A program made the translations under genes and the position numbers. The notes under the pieces are model-generated. The model was not told the DNA's origin and searched no databases. It saw only the letters and a program-made list of their open reading frames with translations. From positions 1-64,000 of the forward strand of contig NZ_MDVC01000002.1 of assembly GCF_002777425.1 (NCBI RefSeq): DNA of 64,000 nucleotides, written 5' to 3'. This DNA comes from Snodgrassella alvi. Lineage in GTDB: Bacteria > Pseudomonadota > Gammaproteobacteria > Burkholderiales > Neisseriaceae. Position 1 is the first letter of the stretch; every line of letters begins with the position of its first letter. Positions 1 to 10,600 of the stretch are shown here, piece after piece.

Positions 1-286
1 ATAACTTATTCTTTGATTTTATTAATATATTAATTAAATTTTCTAAACAGATTCTTAACTTTTTTCTTTTTAAATCAATGAAAAATTTGCTTATATCTCC
101 TTTTTCGGTAAGTGTGAAATTATTCTTACATATGACTTAAACGTGATTATTTAATTTAATTATATGCTTTTGGTGTTAACAAAATACCAAAGTTATCATT
201 TATTTTCATACCCATGAAAATAAAGACAAAAATTAAAATCGCACAAGCGCACACTAATCTTCGTTCTTTCAGGAGAAGGTAGACAT
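1..286. other. AT-rich non-coding leader upstream of aspT
   Basis: No open frame with coding character is seen here. The stretch is strongly AT-rich and most plausibly holds the promoter and 5' leader of the aspT-asdA pair. It ends in a strong ribosome binding site (AGGAGAAGG at 271-279) eight bases before the ATG at 287. The piece of any gene to the left lies outside the window. Confidence 0.6.
167..192. promoter_or_regulatory. Inverted repeat upstream of aspT, possible operator
   Basis: CTTTTGGT and ACCAAAG face each other across a short AT-rich spacer about 95 bases before the aspT start. The position fits an operator or a weak hairpin, but no known binding-site consensus is recognised, so this is only a suggestion. 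Confidence 0.25.
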
Positions 287-1987
287 ATGTTGAATTGGGT
301 ATTGACTAATATTCAGGAATCGCCGGTTATTCTGCTGTTTCTGTCGTTAAGTCTGGGCTATTTACTGGGCAGTTTTCGCTTCGGTAAGTTTCAGCTCGGC
401 GGGGTTGCTGGCTCTCTGTTGGTGGCAGTAGTTTTAAGTCTGCTCAATGTTCACATTGATTCTGGTCTTAAAGCATTGCTGTTTACTTTATTTATTTATG
501 CTGTGGGTTATGAAAGTGGTCCCCAGTTTTTCCGTTCACTGGGCGTAAAAACCCTGCGTGAAATCTTTCTGGCGCTGTTCATTGCCATTACCGGTTTTAT
601 CACGGTGATGATTATGGCACGTCTGTTCCATCTCGATAAAGGTCTAGCTGCCGGTCTGGCTGCTGGTGGCTTAACTCAGTCAGCCATTCTGGGTACTGCT
701 GCTGATGCCTTGACACACATGGGGCTGCCAGCAGATCAATTGCAGCAATTGCAGGCTAATGTGGCCATTGGTTATGCGGTAACTTATATCTTTGGTTCAC
801 TGGGTGCAATCATTATCTGTATGAATGTGCTGCCAAAAGTGATGGGACGCGATATTCGCGATGATGCGGTAGCTGCCGAAGCTGAGCAACTGAAAGGTGC
901 CATGGCACTGGAAGGCAATCAGGGGATGGCAATTACGCAGATGGTTGGCCGTATCTATGTGGTTGAACGTGATATTCATAAAACCATTAAGGATATAGAG
1001 CTGGAAAATCTGGGTATTACCATCGAACGCATTAAACGTCATGGCAATCTGATCGATTGCACGCCGTCTACTGTGCTGAAAGCGGATGACATTATTCTGA
1101 TTGTTGGTCGTCGTGAAGCTGTTACTTCTGTCAGCACTTTATTTGGCCGTGAGCTGGATTCAGAACCTGGTCTGGAAGTGATTGTTGATACCAAGGATGT
1201 GGTATTCCGCAATCCTGAGTATGCCAATAAAACCATGGCTGAAATCCGTTCTAAAGTACATCTGAGTGACAATGACTTTGAAATTCAGCACGGTATCTAT
1301 CTGGTTGCGTTGCATCGCAACGGTCAAAAGCTGGATATCACTCCTGATACAGAATTCAAGCTGGGCGATGTGATGACCATTTACGGTTCTACCAGTGATA
1401 TTAATCGTGTCGTTCATATTATTGGCGCGCCGATTACTGTTAACAGTAAAACTGACTGGGCTTATCACGGTCTGGGTGTTGTGCTTGGCCTGATTATCGG
1501 TTGGGTAGTGGTTCGTGTTGGCAATATCCCGATTACTTTGGGTGCTGGTGGTGGTGCGCTGTTGTCTGGTTTGTTCTTCGGCTGGCTACGTGCCCGCAAA
1601 CAGACCTTTGGCAATATGCCGGTTGCCGCTTCCCAGTTTATGAAAGATTTTGGTTTGGCTGGTTTCGTGTCTGTAGTAGGTTTGCAGTCTGGATTACAGG
1701 CAATTACGACTATTAAAGAACATGGGTTGACTCTGTTTTTAATCGGTGTCGTGGTTACTCTGGTTCCGATGATTCTGGCTATTTTCTTTGGTCGCTATGT
1801 GCTCCGTTATGATAATGCAGCAGTGTTTGCTGGTGCTTTATCAGGTTCACGTAGTGCCAATCCTGCATTTGGTGAAGTTCTGGATAAAGCAGGTAATGCT
1901 ATTCCGACTACTCCATTTGCCGTTACATATGCATTAGCCAATGTGTTCCTGACATTGTTAGGACCATTGATTGTGGCTCTTGTCTGA
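287..1987 (+). CDS. aspT: Aspartate:alanine exchanger family transporter
   Basis: Inner-membrane antiporter of the AAE family, expected to import aspartate and export alanine electrogenically. The 566 residues show about five hydrophobic segments at the N-terminus (residues 1-185), a large soluble region with two TrkA_C/RCK_C-like domains (about 205-385), then another block of membrane segments. This is the family architecture and length (about 540-565). The start at 287 has an excellent Shine-Dalgarno. The next gene, 31 bases on, encodes the matching decarboxylase, so the aspartate/alanine specificity is supported by context. Without that neighbour it could only be called an AAE-family transporter. 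Confidence 0.92.
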   Translation: MLNWVLTNIQESPVILLFLSLSLGYLLGSFRFGKFQLGGVAGSLLVAVVLSLLNVHIDSGLKALLFTLFIYAVGYESGPQFFRSLGVKTLREIFLALFIAITGFITVMIMARLFHLDKGLAAGLAAGGLTQSAILGTAADALTHMGLPADQLQQLQANVAIGYAVTYIFGSLGAIIICMNVLPKVMGRDIRDDAVAAEAEQLKGAMALEGNQGMAITQMVGRIYVVERDIHKTIKDIELENLGITIERIKRHGNLIDCTPSTVLKADDIILIVGRREAVTSVSTLFGRELDSEPGLEVIVDTKDVVFRNPEYANKTMAEIRSKVHLSDNDFEIQHGIYLVALHRNGQKLDITPDTEFKLGDVMTIYGSTSDINRVVHIIGAPITVNSKTDWAYHGLGVVLGLIIGWVVVRVGNIPITLGAGGGALLSGLFFGWLRARKQTFGNMPVAASQFMKDFGLAGFVSVVGLQSGLQAITTIKEHGLTLFLIGVVVTLVPMILAIFFGRYVLRYDNAAVFAGALSGSRSANPAFGEVLDKAGNAIPTTPFAVTYALANVFLTLLGPLIVALV

Positions 1988-2000
1988 TATGTGCTTTTAA

Positions 2001-3611
<1,611 letters not shown>

Positions 3612-3631
3612 TTAATTTTACTGTAGCTTAA

Positions 3632-3665
3632 ATAGCAGCACCGTACTTTTCAAAGTACGGTGCTA
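3632..3665 (+). terminator. Hairpin downstream of asdA
   Basis: ATAGCA(GCA)CCGTACTTT pairs with AAAGTACGGTGCTAT, giving a strong stem with a three-base bulge and a tiny loop. The U-tract after it is weak, so it may be an imperfect terminator or a transcript-stabilising hairpin closing the aspT-asdA unit. Confidence 0.6.
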
Positions 3666-3782
3666 TTGCGTTTGCCTGCTCTGATGTGCAAATAAAATCC
3701 TGTTTAGGTTCGATATCTGGTCGTTAAAACGGTATAGTTTTGCCTTGTCAAAGCTGATTCGAATCCACGGAGGAGAGTAGGA

Positions 3783-4505
3783 ATGCATGTACATTTTATT
3801 ATTCACGAAGATTTTGAAGGTCCGGCAGCTTGCGAAGAGTGGGCAAAAAGCAGAAGGCATCACATTTCGTATTCACGCCTGTATCTTGGCGAACAACTGC
3901 CAGATTCTGCCGTGAATCTGGATATGCTGATTATTATGGGTGGCCCGCAATCACCTTTAACCTCAACTAAGGAATGCAGCTATTTTGATAGTAATGCAGA
4001 ACAAAAACTGATTACTAATGCTGTTGACAAAGGTAAAGCTGTATTGGGTATCTGTCTGGGCGCGCAGTTAATAGGGCAGGCACTGGGTGGAATGGTAGAA
4101 AACAGTCCCAATAAGGAAATAGGTTATTTCCCGATATATCTGACCTCAGCAGGTTTAACTGATGAACTTATTGCGCATTTTGGTAAGGAGTTAATTGTAG
4201 GGCACTGGCATGGAGATATGCCGGGCTTAACACCACAGGCACAAATTCTGGCTTACAGTGCCGGTTGTCCGCGGCAAATTGTGCGTTATGCACCTTTGGT
4301 ATATGGGTTTCAATGTCATTTGGAGCTGAATACAGCAGCAATCAATGCACTGATTGCACATTCCAGAGTTGATTTACATCATGCAGATACATACCCTTTT
4401 ATACAATCTGAACGGGAAATACAATTGTTTGATTACACGGCAATGAATCAGCAGCTATTTGTTTTTCTCGATAAATTTATGCAGCGATACCAGACGCAGC
4501 AATGA
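3783..4505 (+). CDS. Class I glutamine amidotransferase-like protein
   Basis: Resembles stand-alone GATase1 proteins related to the GMP-synthase amidotransferase domain. The 240 residues contain the nucleophile elbow GICLGAQ (Cys91), an oxyanion-region motif IIMGGPQSP near residue 50, and FQCHLEL with the catalytic His near residue 180. These suggest an active hydrolase releasing ammonia or acting on a gamma-glutamyl compound. No synthetase partner is adjacent, so the substrate is unknown. The start is supported by GGAGGAGAG just upstream. It appears to be transcribed alone: 170 bases and a hairpin separate it from asdA, and the next genes are on the other strand. Confidence 0.85.
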   Translation: MHVHFIIHEDFEGPAACEEWAKSRRHHISYSRLYLGEQLPDSAVNLDMLIIMGGPQSPLTSTKECSYFDSNAEQKLITNAVDKGKAVLGICLGAQLIGQALGGMVENSPNKEIGYFPIYLTSAGLTDELIAHFGKELIVGHWHGDMPGLTPQAQILAYSAGCPRQIVRYAPLVYGFQCHLELNTAAINALIAHSRVDLHHADTYPFIQSEREIQLFDYTAMNQQLFVFLDKFMQRYQTQQ

Positions 4506-4562
4506 AGATAGCTGAAAATTATCTGGTGTAAAAACAAATTCTGCTTAATATTTTATTGTGTT

Positions 4563-4919
4563 TTATTTAGGAAAGAATCGTGCAATGGCCGCCAGAGCCT
4601 GCTCTTTCAGGGCAGGTGTAATGACTGTCTGTAATTGCCTGCACACCATGGTAATCACTGCTATGTCATCAGTGAATCCGAATGGCCCAAGAAAATCGGG
4701 AATCAGGTCTATCGGGCTGAGAAAGTAGGCTAATGCACCCAGAATCAACATTTTGCTGCGTAATGGTGTCTCAGGTGATTTAAACAGCAGATATAAGGTA
4801 TATAGCTGCACGGCAACCGGTTTGCCCAGACGCAAGGCGTTCTTGGCCAGCTTGGCTAAAAAGCCCTGCTCATTAAACCAGGAATGGCGAACATTCACTC
4901 TTTTGGGTAAGAAATTCAT
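4563..4919 (-). CDS. DUF1232 (YkvA-like) small membrane protein
   Basis: The 118 residues carry the DUF1232 signature: a hydrophobic run followed by SPIDLIPDFLGPFGFTDD (about residues 68-85), then a second hydrophobic segment. Members are small membrane-associated proteins of unknown function, sometimes linked to stress or metal homeostasis. The C-terminus is short and basic. It lies 41 bases beyond the minus-strand sixA gene, so the two may be co-transcribed. No functional prediction is made beyond the family. Confidence 0.8.
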   Translation of the reverse strand: MNFLPKRVNVRHSWFNEQGFLAKLAKNALRLGKPVAVQLYTLYLLFKSPETPLRSKMLILGALAYFLSPIDLIPDFLGPFGFTDDIAVITMVCRQLQTVITPALKEQALAAIARFFPK

Positions 4920-4960
4920 AGCATCTGTGCTTTCGTGTTAATTGCTTATTTGTATACTGT

Positions 4961-5425
4961 TTACTTCAAAGCAGTGGGACACAAGGCTACTTTTAAACGA
5001 GCCTGATGGTGCTGCTGGTAAAAACGGATATCAAACCACCAGAAAGCCGATTTTTTTACCGCCCAGAATTGTTGTGGTAACCACACACCATTGAGCAGAT
5101 AGGCACAAAACTGGCCAATCCACGGCTGATGACCAACCCATATCTGGGTAGCAATTGGTGGCTGCTGTTGCAGAAATGTAGCCAGATTGAGCGGATGGCT
5201 GTCTGGATTAAGTAATTTATGCACAGATAAAGGCTGTTTAAGATAATTTGCAGTTTGCTGTGTCCGTACTGCTTCAGAGCAATAAACCTGAAAGTTGGCA
5301 GGCAAATGTTGCTGTAGCCACTGGGCGCTGAGTTTAGCCTGTTGCTGGCCTTTGTTTGTTAATCTGCGCGCCAGATCATCGCAGTTGTCTTCAGCTTCGG
5401 CGTGGCGCCATAAAATTAAATCCAT
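4961..5425 (-). CDS. sixA: Phosphohistidine phosphatase SixA
   Basis: Histidine-phosphatase-superfamily enzyme expected to remove phosphate from phosphohistidine on signalling or PTS-type proteins. The RHAE motif at the N-terminus (MDLILWRHAEAED) holds the catalytic His8, and a second His in WVGHQPW near residue 118 is the usual partner. At 154 residues it matches SixA, not the longer phosphoglycerate mutases. In E. coli SixA acts on the nitrogen PTS, which makes the presence of ptsN about 1.2 kb away on the other strand suggestive. Confidence 0.87.
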   Translation of the reverse strand: MDLILWRHAEAEDNCDDLARRLTNKGQQQAKLSAQWLQQHLPANFQVYCSEAVRTQQTANYLKQPLSVHKLLNPDSHPLNLATFLQQQPPIATQIWVGHQPWIGQFCAYLLNGVWLPQQFWAVKKSAFWWFDIRFYQQHHQARLKVALCPTALK

Positions 5426-5596
5426 ATCTTACTCTTTCGGATAATGGCATCAAAATACAGTGAGCTGTTATGCTTATGTTACAATTGTTTGGTTTGCAGA
5501 CAGCTATATGATAGTAGTGGCATCTTGATGGTTCTGGCAATGTTATACAGACTATCTTTGTGTTTTTTAATCAAGCATTAACATTGAAAGACTGGT

Positions 5597-6511
5597 GTGA
5601 ATCGATTTTCTGTTGAAGGGGAATTGGAGCACAAAAAGTGCTCGCGGCTTGTGGAGCGCCTCCATATTTATATGCAACTAATGCGTATAGACCGCCCAAT
5701 TGGCACATTACTGCTATTGTGGCCAACTTGGTGGGCATTATGGATTGCCGCAGATGGCCATCCGGACGGACTTCTCGTATTGTTGTTTACTATTGGTACA
5801 TTTTTAATGCGCAGTGCTGGTTGTGTGATTAATGATTATGCAGACCGCAATTTTGATGGTGCCGTTGAACGCACCAATCAGCGACCGTTTGCGTTAAAAA
5901 AAGTTACAAAAAAAGAAGCAATTATATTAACTATGGTGTTGTGTGCTCTGGCGGCGCTATGTTTGCTACCTATGAACCGGCTGACCTGGATGATGAGTAT
6001 TCCGGCGCTGTTTCTTGCCATAACGTATCCGTTTACCAAGCGCTTTTTTCCCTTACCACAGCTATATCTTGGTCTGGCATTTTCGTTTGGCATTCCGATG
6101 GCGTTTGCTGCTGTTAGCAATCATGTGCCGCTGATTGCATGGATTTTACTGGCGGCCAATACGTTATGGACTTTGGCTTATGACACCATTTATGCCATGG
6201 CAGATAAAGAAGATGATCTGAAAATTGGCATTCATACTTCTGCGATTACTTTCGGTGAACATGATATTACTGCGGCTATGCTGTGCCATGCAGGCTTTGA
6301 TGTACTGATGATTCTGGCTGGCTGGCTGATTCATGCCAGTTTCTGGTACTGGCTGGCTTTGCCGCTGGTACTCAGTTTGCAGTATTGGCAGTGGCTGAAA
6401 ATCCGTACCCGTGACCGTAAAGTATGCTTTACTATGTTTGTACGTAATAACCGGATCGGACTCATCTGGTTTACTGGGCTATTACTGCATTACTTACTGG
6501 GTAAAGCGTAA
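5597..6511 (+). CDS. ubiA: 4-hydroxybenzoate polyprenyltransferase
   Basis: Integral-membrane prenyltransferase that attaches the polyprenyl tail to 4-hydroxybenzoate in ubiquinone synthesis. Both Asp-rich Mg-diphosphate motifs are present: NDYADRNFD (residues 79-87) and DKEDDLKIG (203-211). Around them are about eight to nine hydrophobic helices. The start taken is GTG at 5597 with GAAAG six bases upstream; the conserved part begins near residue 26 (MQLMRIDRP), so the N-terminus is a little uncertain. At 304 residues it is slightly longer than usual (about 290). No ubiC neighbour is seen. Confidence 0.94.
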   Translation: MNRFSVEGELEHKKCSRLVERLHIYMQLMRIDRPIGTLLLLWPTWWALWIAADGHPDGLLVLLFTIGTFLMRSAGCVINDYADRNFDGAVERTNQRPFALKKVTKKEAIILTMVLCALAALCLLPMNRLTWMMSIPALFLAITYPFTKRFFPLPQLYLGLAFSFGIPMAFAAVSNHVPLIAWILLAANTLWTLAYDTIYAMADKEDDLKIGIHTSAITFGEHDITAAMLCHAGFDVLMILAGWLIHASFWYWLALPLVLSLQYWQWLKIRTRDRKVCFTMFVRNNRIGLIWFTGLLLHYLLGKA

Positions 6512-6657
6512 AGATTGAGAGCAGTATTGGAGACAGGCAAGTAACAAAATTTTTTGTAATTTGATTGTATTTGAATAAATTGCACATTATTCGGTGCAGT
6601 AAATATATCCTTAGCCGGATTGTTACAGCCAATGGTGCAATTTGATAGGAATTGAAA

Positions 6658-7119
6658 ATGAGCATGAGTTTAATTGGGGATATTTTACCGGTTTCACATG
6701 TGGTTCTGGATTTGAACGTAAGCAGCAAGAAACGCCTGTTCGAAGAAGCCGGTCAGTTGTTGTCTCAACAGGCAGGTCTTTCGCAGGAAGATGTGTTTAA
6801 TTGTCTGTTTGCGCGGGAAAAGCTGGGCTCTACAGCATTAGGTAAGGGCGTGGCTATTCCTCATGGTCGTACTGGCGCAGTGACAGATACCGTAGGCGCT
6901 TTTTTTCGGCTGCAAACACCCATCGCCTTTGATGCACCGGATGAACAGCCGGTTAGTATGGTATTTGTGTTGCTGGTGCCGGAAAATGCTTCAACCAGAC
7001 ATCTGAATGTGTTATCAGAACTGGCTGGAAAATTTTCACAGAAATCAGTACGCAATGCCTTGTTATCCGCAACCAGTGCCGAAAGTGTGCGCGAAATACT
7101 GGTAGCAGAACAGGTATAA
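6658..7119 (+). CDS. ptsN: PTS IIA-like nitrogen regulatory protein PtsN
   Basis: EIIA-Ntr phosphocarrier that relays PTS phosphorylation to regulate nitrogen, potassium or carbon functions. The 153 residues form one PTS_EIIA_2 domain, with the phosphorylated histidine at His69 in VAIPHGRTG. The ATG at 6658 is chosen over an upstream TTG because AGGA lies seven bases before it; a further ATG at 6664 is possible. It is first in a tight operon: hprK follows by 12 bases and rapZ overlaps hprK. The usual rpoN/hpf neighbours of other proteobacteria are absent here, as in neisserial genomes. Confidence 0.94.
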   Translation: MSMSLIGDILPVSHVVLDLNVSSKKRLFEEAGQLLSQQAGLSQEDVFNCLFAREKLGSTALGKGVAIPHGRTGAVTDTVGAFFRLQTPIAFDAPDEQPVSMVFVLLVPENASTRHLNVLSELAGKFSQKSVRNALLSATSAESVREILVAEQV

Positions 7120-7131
7120 GGACGAATTATC

Positions 7132-8094
7132 ATGCCCAGTATATCGGTACGGCGCTTATATCATGACAATCAGACCAAATTGAAACTTGCGTGGTCTGCT
7201 GGTACGGCTGGTGCGGATAATCGTATCAGTATTGATGCTGATAAGCCGGTACTGGCACTGGTTGGTCACCTGAATTTCATTCATCCCAATCAGGTACAGG
7301 TAATCGGGATTGCTGAAGTAGAATATCTGAATAAAATTGAGGCTGGTGAAATTAAAACCACACTCAATGAATTATTCGATTTAACTATGTCGCTGATTAT
7401 TGTTGCCAATGATTTGCCTGTACCATATATGTTGCGTGATTATTGCCATACGCATAATGTACCATTGCTGACATCCAAGACGGAAAGTCCTTTTCTGATG
7501 GATGTATTACGCATCTATCTGCAACGGGTACTGGCTGCATCTACAGTCAAATACGGTGTATTTCTGGACGTTTTTGAAGTCGGAGTATTGATTATCGGCC
7601 AGTCCGGACTGGGAAAAAGCGAGCTGGCGCTGGAACTGATATCGCGCGGACATGGCCTGGTGGCGGATGATGCAGTGGAACTGTATCGTATCGGCCCAGA
7701 AACGCTTGAAGGGCGCTGTCCGGCCTTGTTGAAAGACTTTCTTGAAGTACGCGGCTTAGGTGTGTTGAATATTCGGGCAATTTTTGGTGAAACTGCCGTA
7801 CGACCAAAAAAGCAGTTACAGCTGATAATCAATCTGGTACTGGCAGATGATAGTCATATGCAGCGAATAGACCGCCTGAGTATCAAAAGTGAAACAGAAA
7901 GTATTCTAAACGTATCTATTCGCAGTGTTACCTTGCCGGTAGCAGTTGGGCGCAATCTGGCCGTACTGGTAGAAGCTGCTGTCAGTAATTTCATTTTACA
8001 GATGCGGGGAAAAGACAGTACCAAGCAATTTCTGGATCGTCATAATTCCATGCTGCAAGAGGATGCTGTGAATCATGAGGATAGTATTGATTAG
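7132..8094 (+). CDS. hprK: HPr kinase/phosphorylase
   Basis: Bifunctional enzyme that phosphorylates and dephosphorylates HPr on serine. The N-terminal HPrK_N domain (about residues 1-130) is followed by the kinase domain. This contains the Walker A GQSGLGKS (156-163), the catalytic His in [10 protein letters not shown], and the family signature [16 protein letters not shown] (about 205-220). At 320 residues it is the normal length. The 3' end overlaps rapZ by 20 bases, implying coupled translation in the ptsN-hprK-rapZ operon. Confidence 0.96.
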   Translation: MPSISVRRLYHDNQTKLKLAWSAGTAGADNRISIDADKPVLALVGHLNFIHPNQVQVIGIAEVEYLNKIEAGEIKTTLNELFDLTMSLIIVANDLPVPYMLRDYCHTHNVPLLTSKTESPFLMDVLRIYLQRVLAASTVKYGVFLDVFEVGVLIIGQSGLGKSELALELISRGHGLVADDAVELYRIGPETLEGRCPALLKDFLEVRGLGVLNIRAIFGETAVRPKKQLQLIINLVLADDSHMQRIDRLSIKSETESILNVSIRSVTLPVAVGRNLAVLVEAAVSNFILQMRGKDSTKQFLDRHNSMLQEDAVNHEDSID

Positions 8095-8935
8095 TGGATT
8101 ATCCGGTTCCGGAAAATCTATTGCTTTGCGTTTACTGGAAGATGTTGGTTTTGTCTGCGTGGATAATCTGCCGGTAAAGCTTTTACCTGATTTGATTGAA
8201 CACTATGCTGCCAGCGATGTGGCACAGCTAGGTGTCAGTGTGGATATACGCTCTCGCTTTAATCCGGTTGAAGTGCTGGGGTTGGTAACCCGCTTGCGTG
8301 CTCAAAAACATCAGGTTGATTTGCTGTTTTTAACTTCTTCCGCGGCGGTATTGCTTCGCCGTTTTTCTGAAACACGCCGCAGTCATCCTCTGGCACAGGA
8401 ACACAAAACCTTAAGTGAAAGCGTTGCTGCTGAACAGCAATATATGTCCACTTTACAAAGATATGCTTATGTTATTGATACCTCTTTGCTGAATGTGCCG
8501 CAATTGCGCCGGCAGATTCAGCAATGGCTGCATCTGCCCGTGGCTCCGATGCGCGTAGTGCTGGAATCTTTTGGGTATAAATATGGCGTGCCTGCCGGAC
8601 TGGATTTTGTCTTTGATGTTCGCTTTCTGCCTAATCCCTATTATGATTTTCACTTGCGTCCTTTTAGCGGTTTAGATGAACCCGTCAGGACATTTTTTTC
8701 CCAGCAGCCAGTGATGGCAGAAATGATTGCAGAGTTAGCCGATTTTCTGCTGCGCTGGTTACCGCAGATGGAAAAAGAAAGCCGCAGCTATGTTAATATC
8801 GGTATTGGCTGTACTGGTGGTCAGCATCGTTCAGTTTATATCGTGGAAGCTTTAGCACAGCAATTAAATGCCTATTGCGTACTGGTGCGGCACCGGCAGT
8901 TAGAGTTAACTAATAATTCTGAAAAAACGGTATAA
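8075..8935 (+). CDS. rapZ: RNase adapter protein RapZ
   Basis: Nucleotide-binding protein; in E. coli RapZ binds the GlmZ/GlmY RNAs and controls hexosamine synthesis. In other lineages the name only indicates the family (formerly YvcJ/UPF0042). The Walker A is GLSGSGKS (residues 8-15), and the C-terminal signature [13 protein letters not shown] is intact. The 286 residues match the family length. It is the last gene of the operon with ptsN and hprK; an inverted-repeat terminator begins 19 bases after its stop. Confidence 0.94.
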   Translation: MRIVLISGLSGSGKSIALRLLEDVGFVCVDNLPVKLLPDLIEHYAASDVAQLGVSVDIRSRFNPVEVLGLVTRLRAQKHQVDLLFLTSSAAVLLRRFSETRRSHPLAQEHKTLSESVAAEQQYMSTLQRYAYVIDTSLLNVPQLRRQIQQWLHLPVAPMRVVLESFGYKYGVPAGLDFVFDVRFLPNPYYDFHLRPFSGLDEPVRTFFSQQPVMAEMIAELADFLLRWLPQMEKESRSYVNIGIGCTGGQHRSVYIVEALAQQLNAYCVLVRHRQLELTNNSEKTV

Positions 8936-8953
8936 TAAGAACAGTGAGTTATT

Positions 8954-8989
8954 CAGGCAGCCTGAAATTAGGCTGCCTGTGTGTTTTTT
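8954..8989 (+). terminator. Rho-independent terminator built from an inverted DUS pair
   Basis: CAGGCAGCCT (8954-8963), a six-base loop and AGGCTGCCTG (8970-8979) form a perfect 10 bp stem, followed by a T6 tract at 8984-8989. The left arm plus loop reads AGGCAGCCTGAA at 8955-8966, identical to a DNA uptake sequence dialect described for Kingella-type Neisseriaceae. Paired inverted uptake sequences acting as terminators are typical of this family. Confidence 0.9.
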
Positions 8990-9024
8990 GTATAAGAGTT
9001 TTGTGTATCAGACAAGGACAGTTT

Positions 9025-9948
9025 ATGGCTATTCAATGGTATCCCGGGCATATGAACAAAGCCAAAAAAGCCATTGCCGAACGGATTAAAAGCGTGGATA
9101 TGGTCATTGAGGTACTGGATGCCCGTTTACCGGCTTCTAGTGCCAACCCATTACTGGCAAAACTGTCTGGAGACAAACCCAAACTGAAAATTCTGAATAA
9201 ACAGGATTTGGCTGATCCTGAACGTACTGAGTTATGGCTGGCCGATTACCGTTCCCAGCCCAATACCAACGTACTGGCACTGGACGCATCAGAAAAACAG
9301 GCAGCCAGTAAGATTATTGCAGCCTGCCGCACTCTGGTGCCGAACCGTCATGGTTTGGACCGCCCATTAAGAGTGCTTATCTGTGGCATTCCCAATGTAG
9401 GTAAATCCACTCTGATTAATGGCATGCTGGGTAAACGCAGTGCTAAAACTGGCAATGAGCCAGGTATCACCAAAGCTGAGCAGCGGCTGATACTGGCCGA
9501 TGATTTCTGGTTATATGACACCCCCGGGATGTTGTGGCCAAAAATTATTGTTGAAGAAGCTGGTTATAATCTGGCCGCCAGTGGCGCTGTCGGACGTAAT
9601 GCGTTGGATGAAGAAATGGTAGCATTGGAATTACTGGATTATCTGCGCCGGCATTATCTGCCTTTACTCCAGCAGCGCTATCAGGCTGACCTGAGTGAAA
9701 GTCCGCACTGGCGTGATGACAACTGGCTGGACTGGATTGGTAGAAAACGTGGTGCCCTGTTAAGTGGCGGACGCATTGATTACCAGAAAGCTGCTGAACG
9801 CCTGCTTACAGATTTCCGTGACGGACTGATTGGCCGTATCACGCTGGAAACACCCAATCAATGGGCAGTGTGGCTGAAAAAGGGACAGCAGCACGAAGCG
9901 CAGCTTAAAGCTGAACGGGCAGCCAAAAAAGCAGCTCGTAAAGGTTAA
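9025..9948 (+). CDS. rbgA: Ribosome biogenesis GTPase YlqF/RbgA
   Basis: Circularly permuted GTPase that assists late assembly of the large ribosomal subunit. The G motifs appear in permuted order: G4 LNKQD near residue 57, then G1 GIPNVGKST near 126, then G3 DTPGM near 169. The N-terminus QWYPGHMNKAKKA is the family hallmark. The ATG at 9025 with AAGGA upstream is preferred over an open frame starting at 8944 that runs through the terminator. The 307 residues end in a basic Ala/Lys tail. It is separated from rapZ by the DUS-type terminator. Confidence 0.93.
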   Translation: MAIQWYPGHMNKAKKAIAERIKSVDMVIEVLDARLPASSANPLLAKLSGDKPKLKILNKQDLADPERTELWLADYRSQPNTNVLALDASEKQAASKIIAACRTLVPNRHGLDRPLRVLICGIPNVGKSTLINGMLGKRSAKTGNEPGITKAEQRLILADDFWLYDTPGMLWPKIIVEEAGYNLAASGAVGRNALDEEMVALELLDYLRRHYLPLLQQRYQADLSESPHWRDDNWLDWIGRKRGALLSGGRIDYQKAAERLLTDFRDGLIGRITLETPNQWAVWLKKGQQHEAQLKAERAAKKAARKG

Positions 9949-9998
9949 TCTTACATAGTCCATTGAAAACAGCATTTAAAGCGTTGAAACACATAACC

Positions 9999-10598
9999 AT
10001 GAATCATTCTGTTTCCATCGAAGCATTGATTGAAGCTGCATTACTGACCCAAAGTGAGGCGTTAAGCGAGCAGGTATTAGCAAGCTTGAGGGAGCCGCCG
10101 TTATCAGCAGAAGAATTAGGTGACATACTGTCAGCACTGCGTGAGCGCTGGCAGGAACGGGCGCTGAATCTGGTACATAGTGCAGAGGGTTGGCGTTTTC
10201 AGGTAATTAGTGCAGCTTATCCGCAGTTGGCCAGTCTGGATGTGCAGCGCACACCACGTTATTCGCGTGCGGTACTGGAAACATTAGCTATAATTGCCTA
10301 TCAGCAACCAGTAACACGCAGTGATATCGAAGCTATTCGCGGTGTTACAGTTTCCAGCAATGTTTTACAGACCTTACAGGACCGAGGCTGGATAGAGATT
10401 ATCGGGCAGCGGGATAGCGTGGGGCGGCCAAATTTGTGGGCCACTACAGCTACTTTTTTAAGTGATTTACAGCTGGAAAATCTAAGCCAGCTACCGCCTT
10501 TAACAGAATTGGGTGAATTGGTTTTACCCGATTTAAATGAACCTGCCGTGGCTCAAACCACCGCAGAAGAACCGTCTGATGACGGATTAGGAGTATAA
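9999..10598 (+). CDS. scpB: Segregation and condensation protein B
   Basis: Kleisin-associated winged-helix protein that works with ScpA and SMC in chromosome condensation. Two winged-helix domains are recognisable; RTPRYSRAVLETLAIIAYQQPVTRS is split by a conserved helix turn, and GRPNLWATT is the family C-terminal motif. The ATG at 9999 is preferred over an upstream TTG at 9963, but neither has a strong RBS. The 199 residues are normal. scpA is not next to it in this window. It is followed two bases later by rluB. Confidence 0.9.
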   Translation: MNHSVSIEALIEAALLTQSEALSEQVLASLREPPLSAEELGDILSALRERWQERALNLVHSAEGWRFQVISAAYPQLASLDVQRTPRYSRAVLETLAIIAYQQPVTRSDIEAIRGVTVSSNVLQTLQDRGWIEIIGQRDSVGRPNLWATTATFLSDLQLENLSQLPPLTELGELVLPDLNEPAVAQTTAEEPSDDGLGV

Positions 10599-10600
10599 CT

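Noticed and set aside
8944-9024. Extension of rbgA upstream of 9025
   Set aside because: It would be encoded by the DUS terminator hairpin, and the ATG at 9025 has a good RBS and matches family N-termini.
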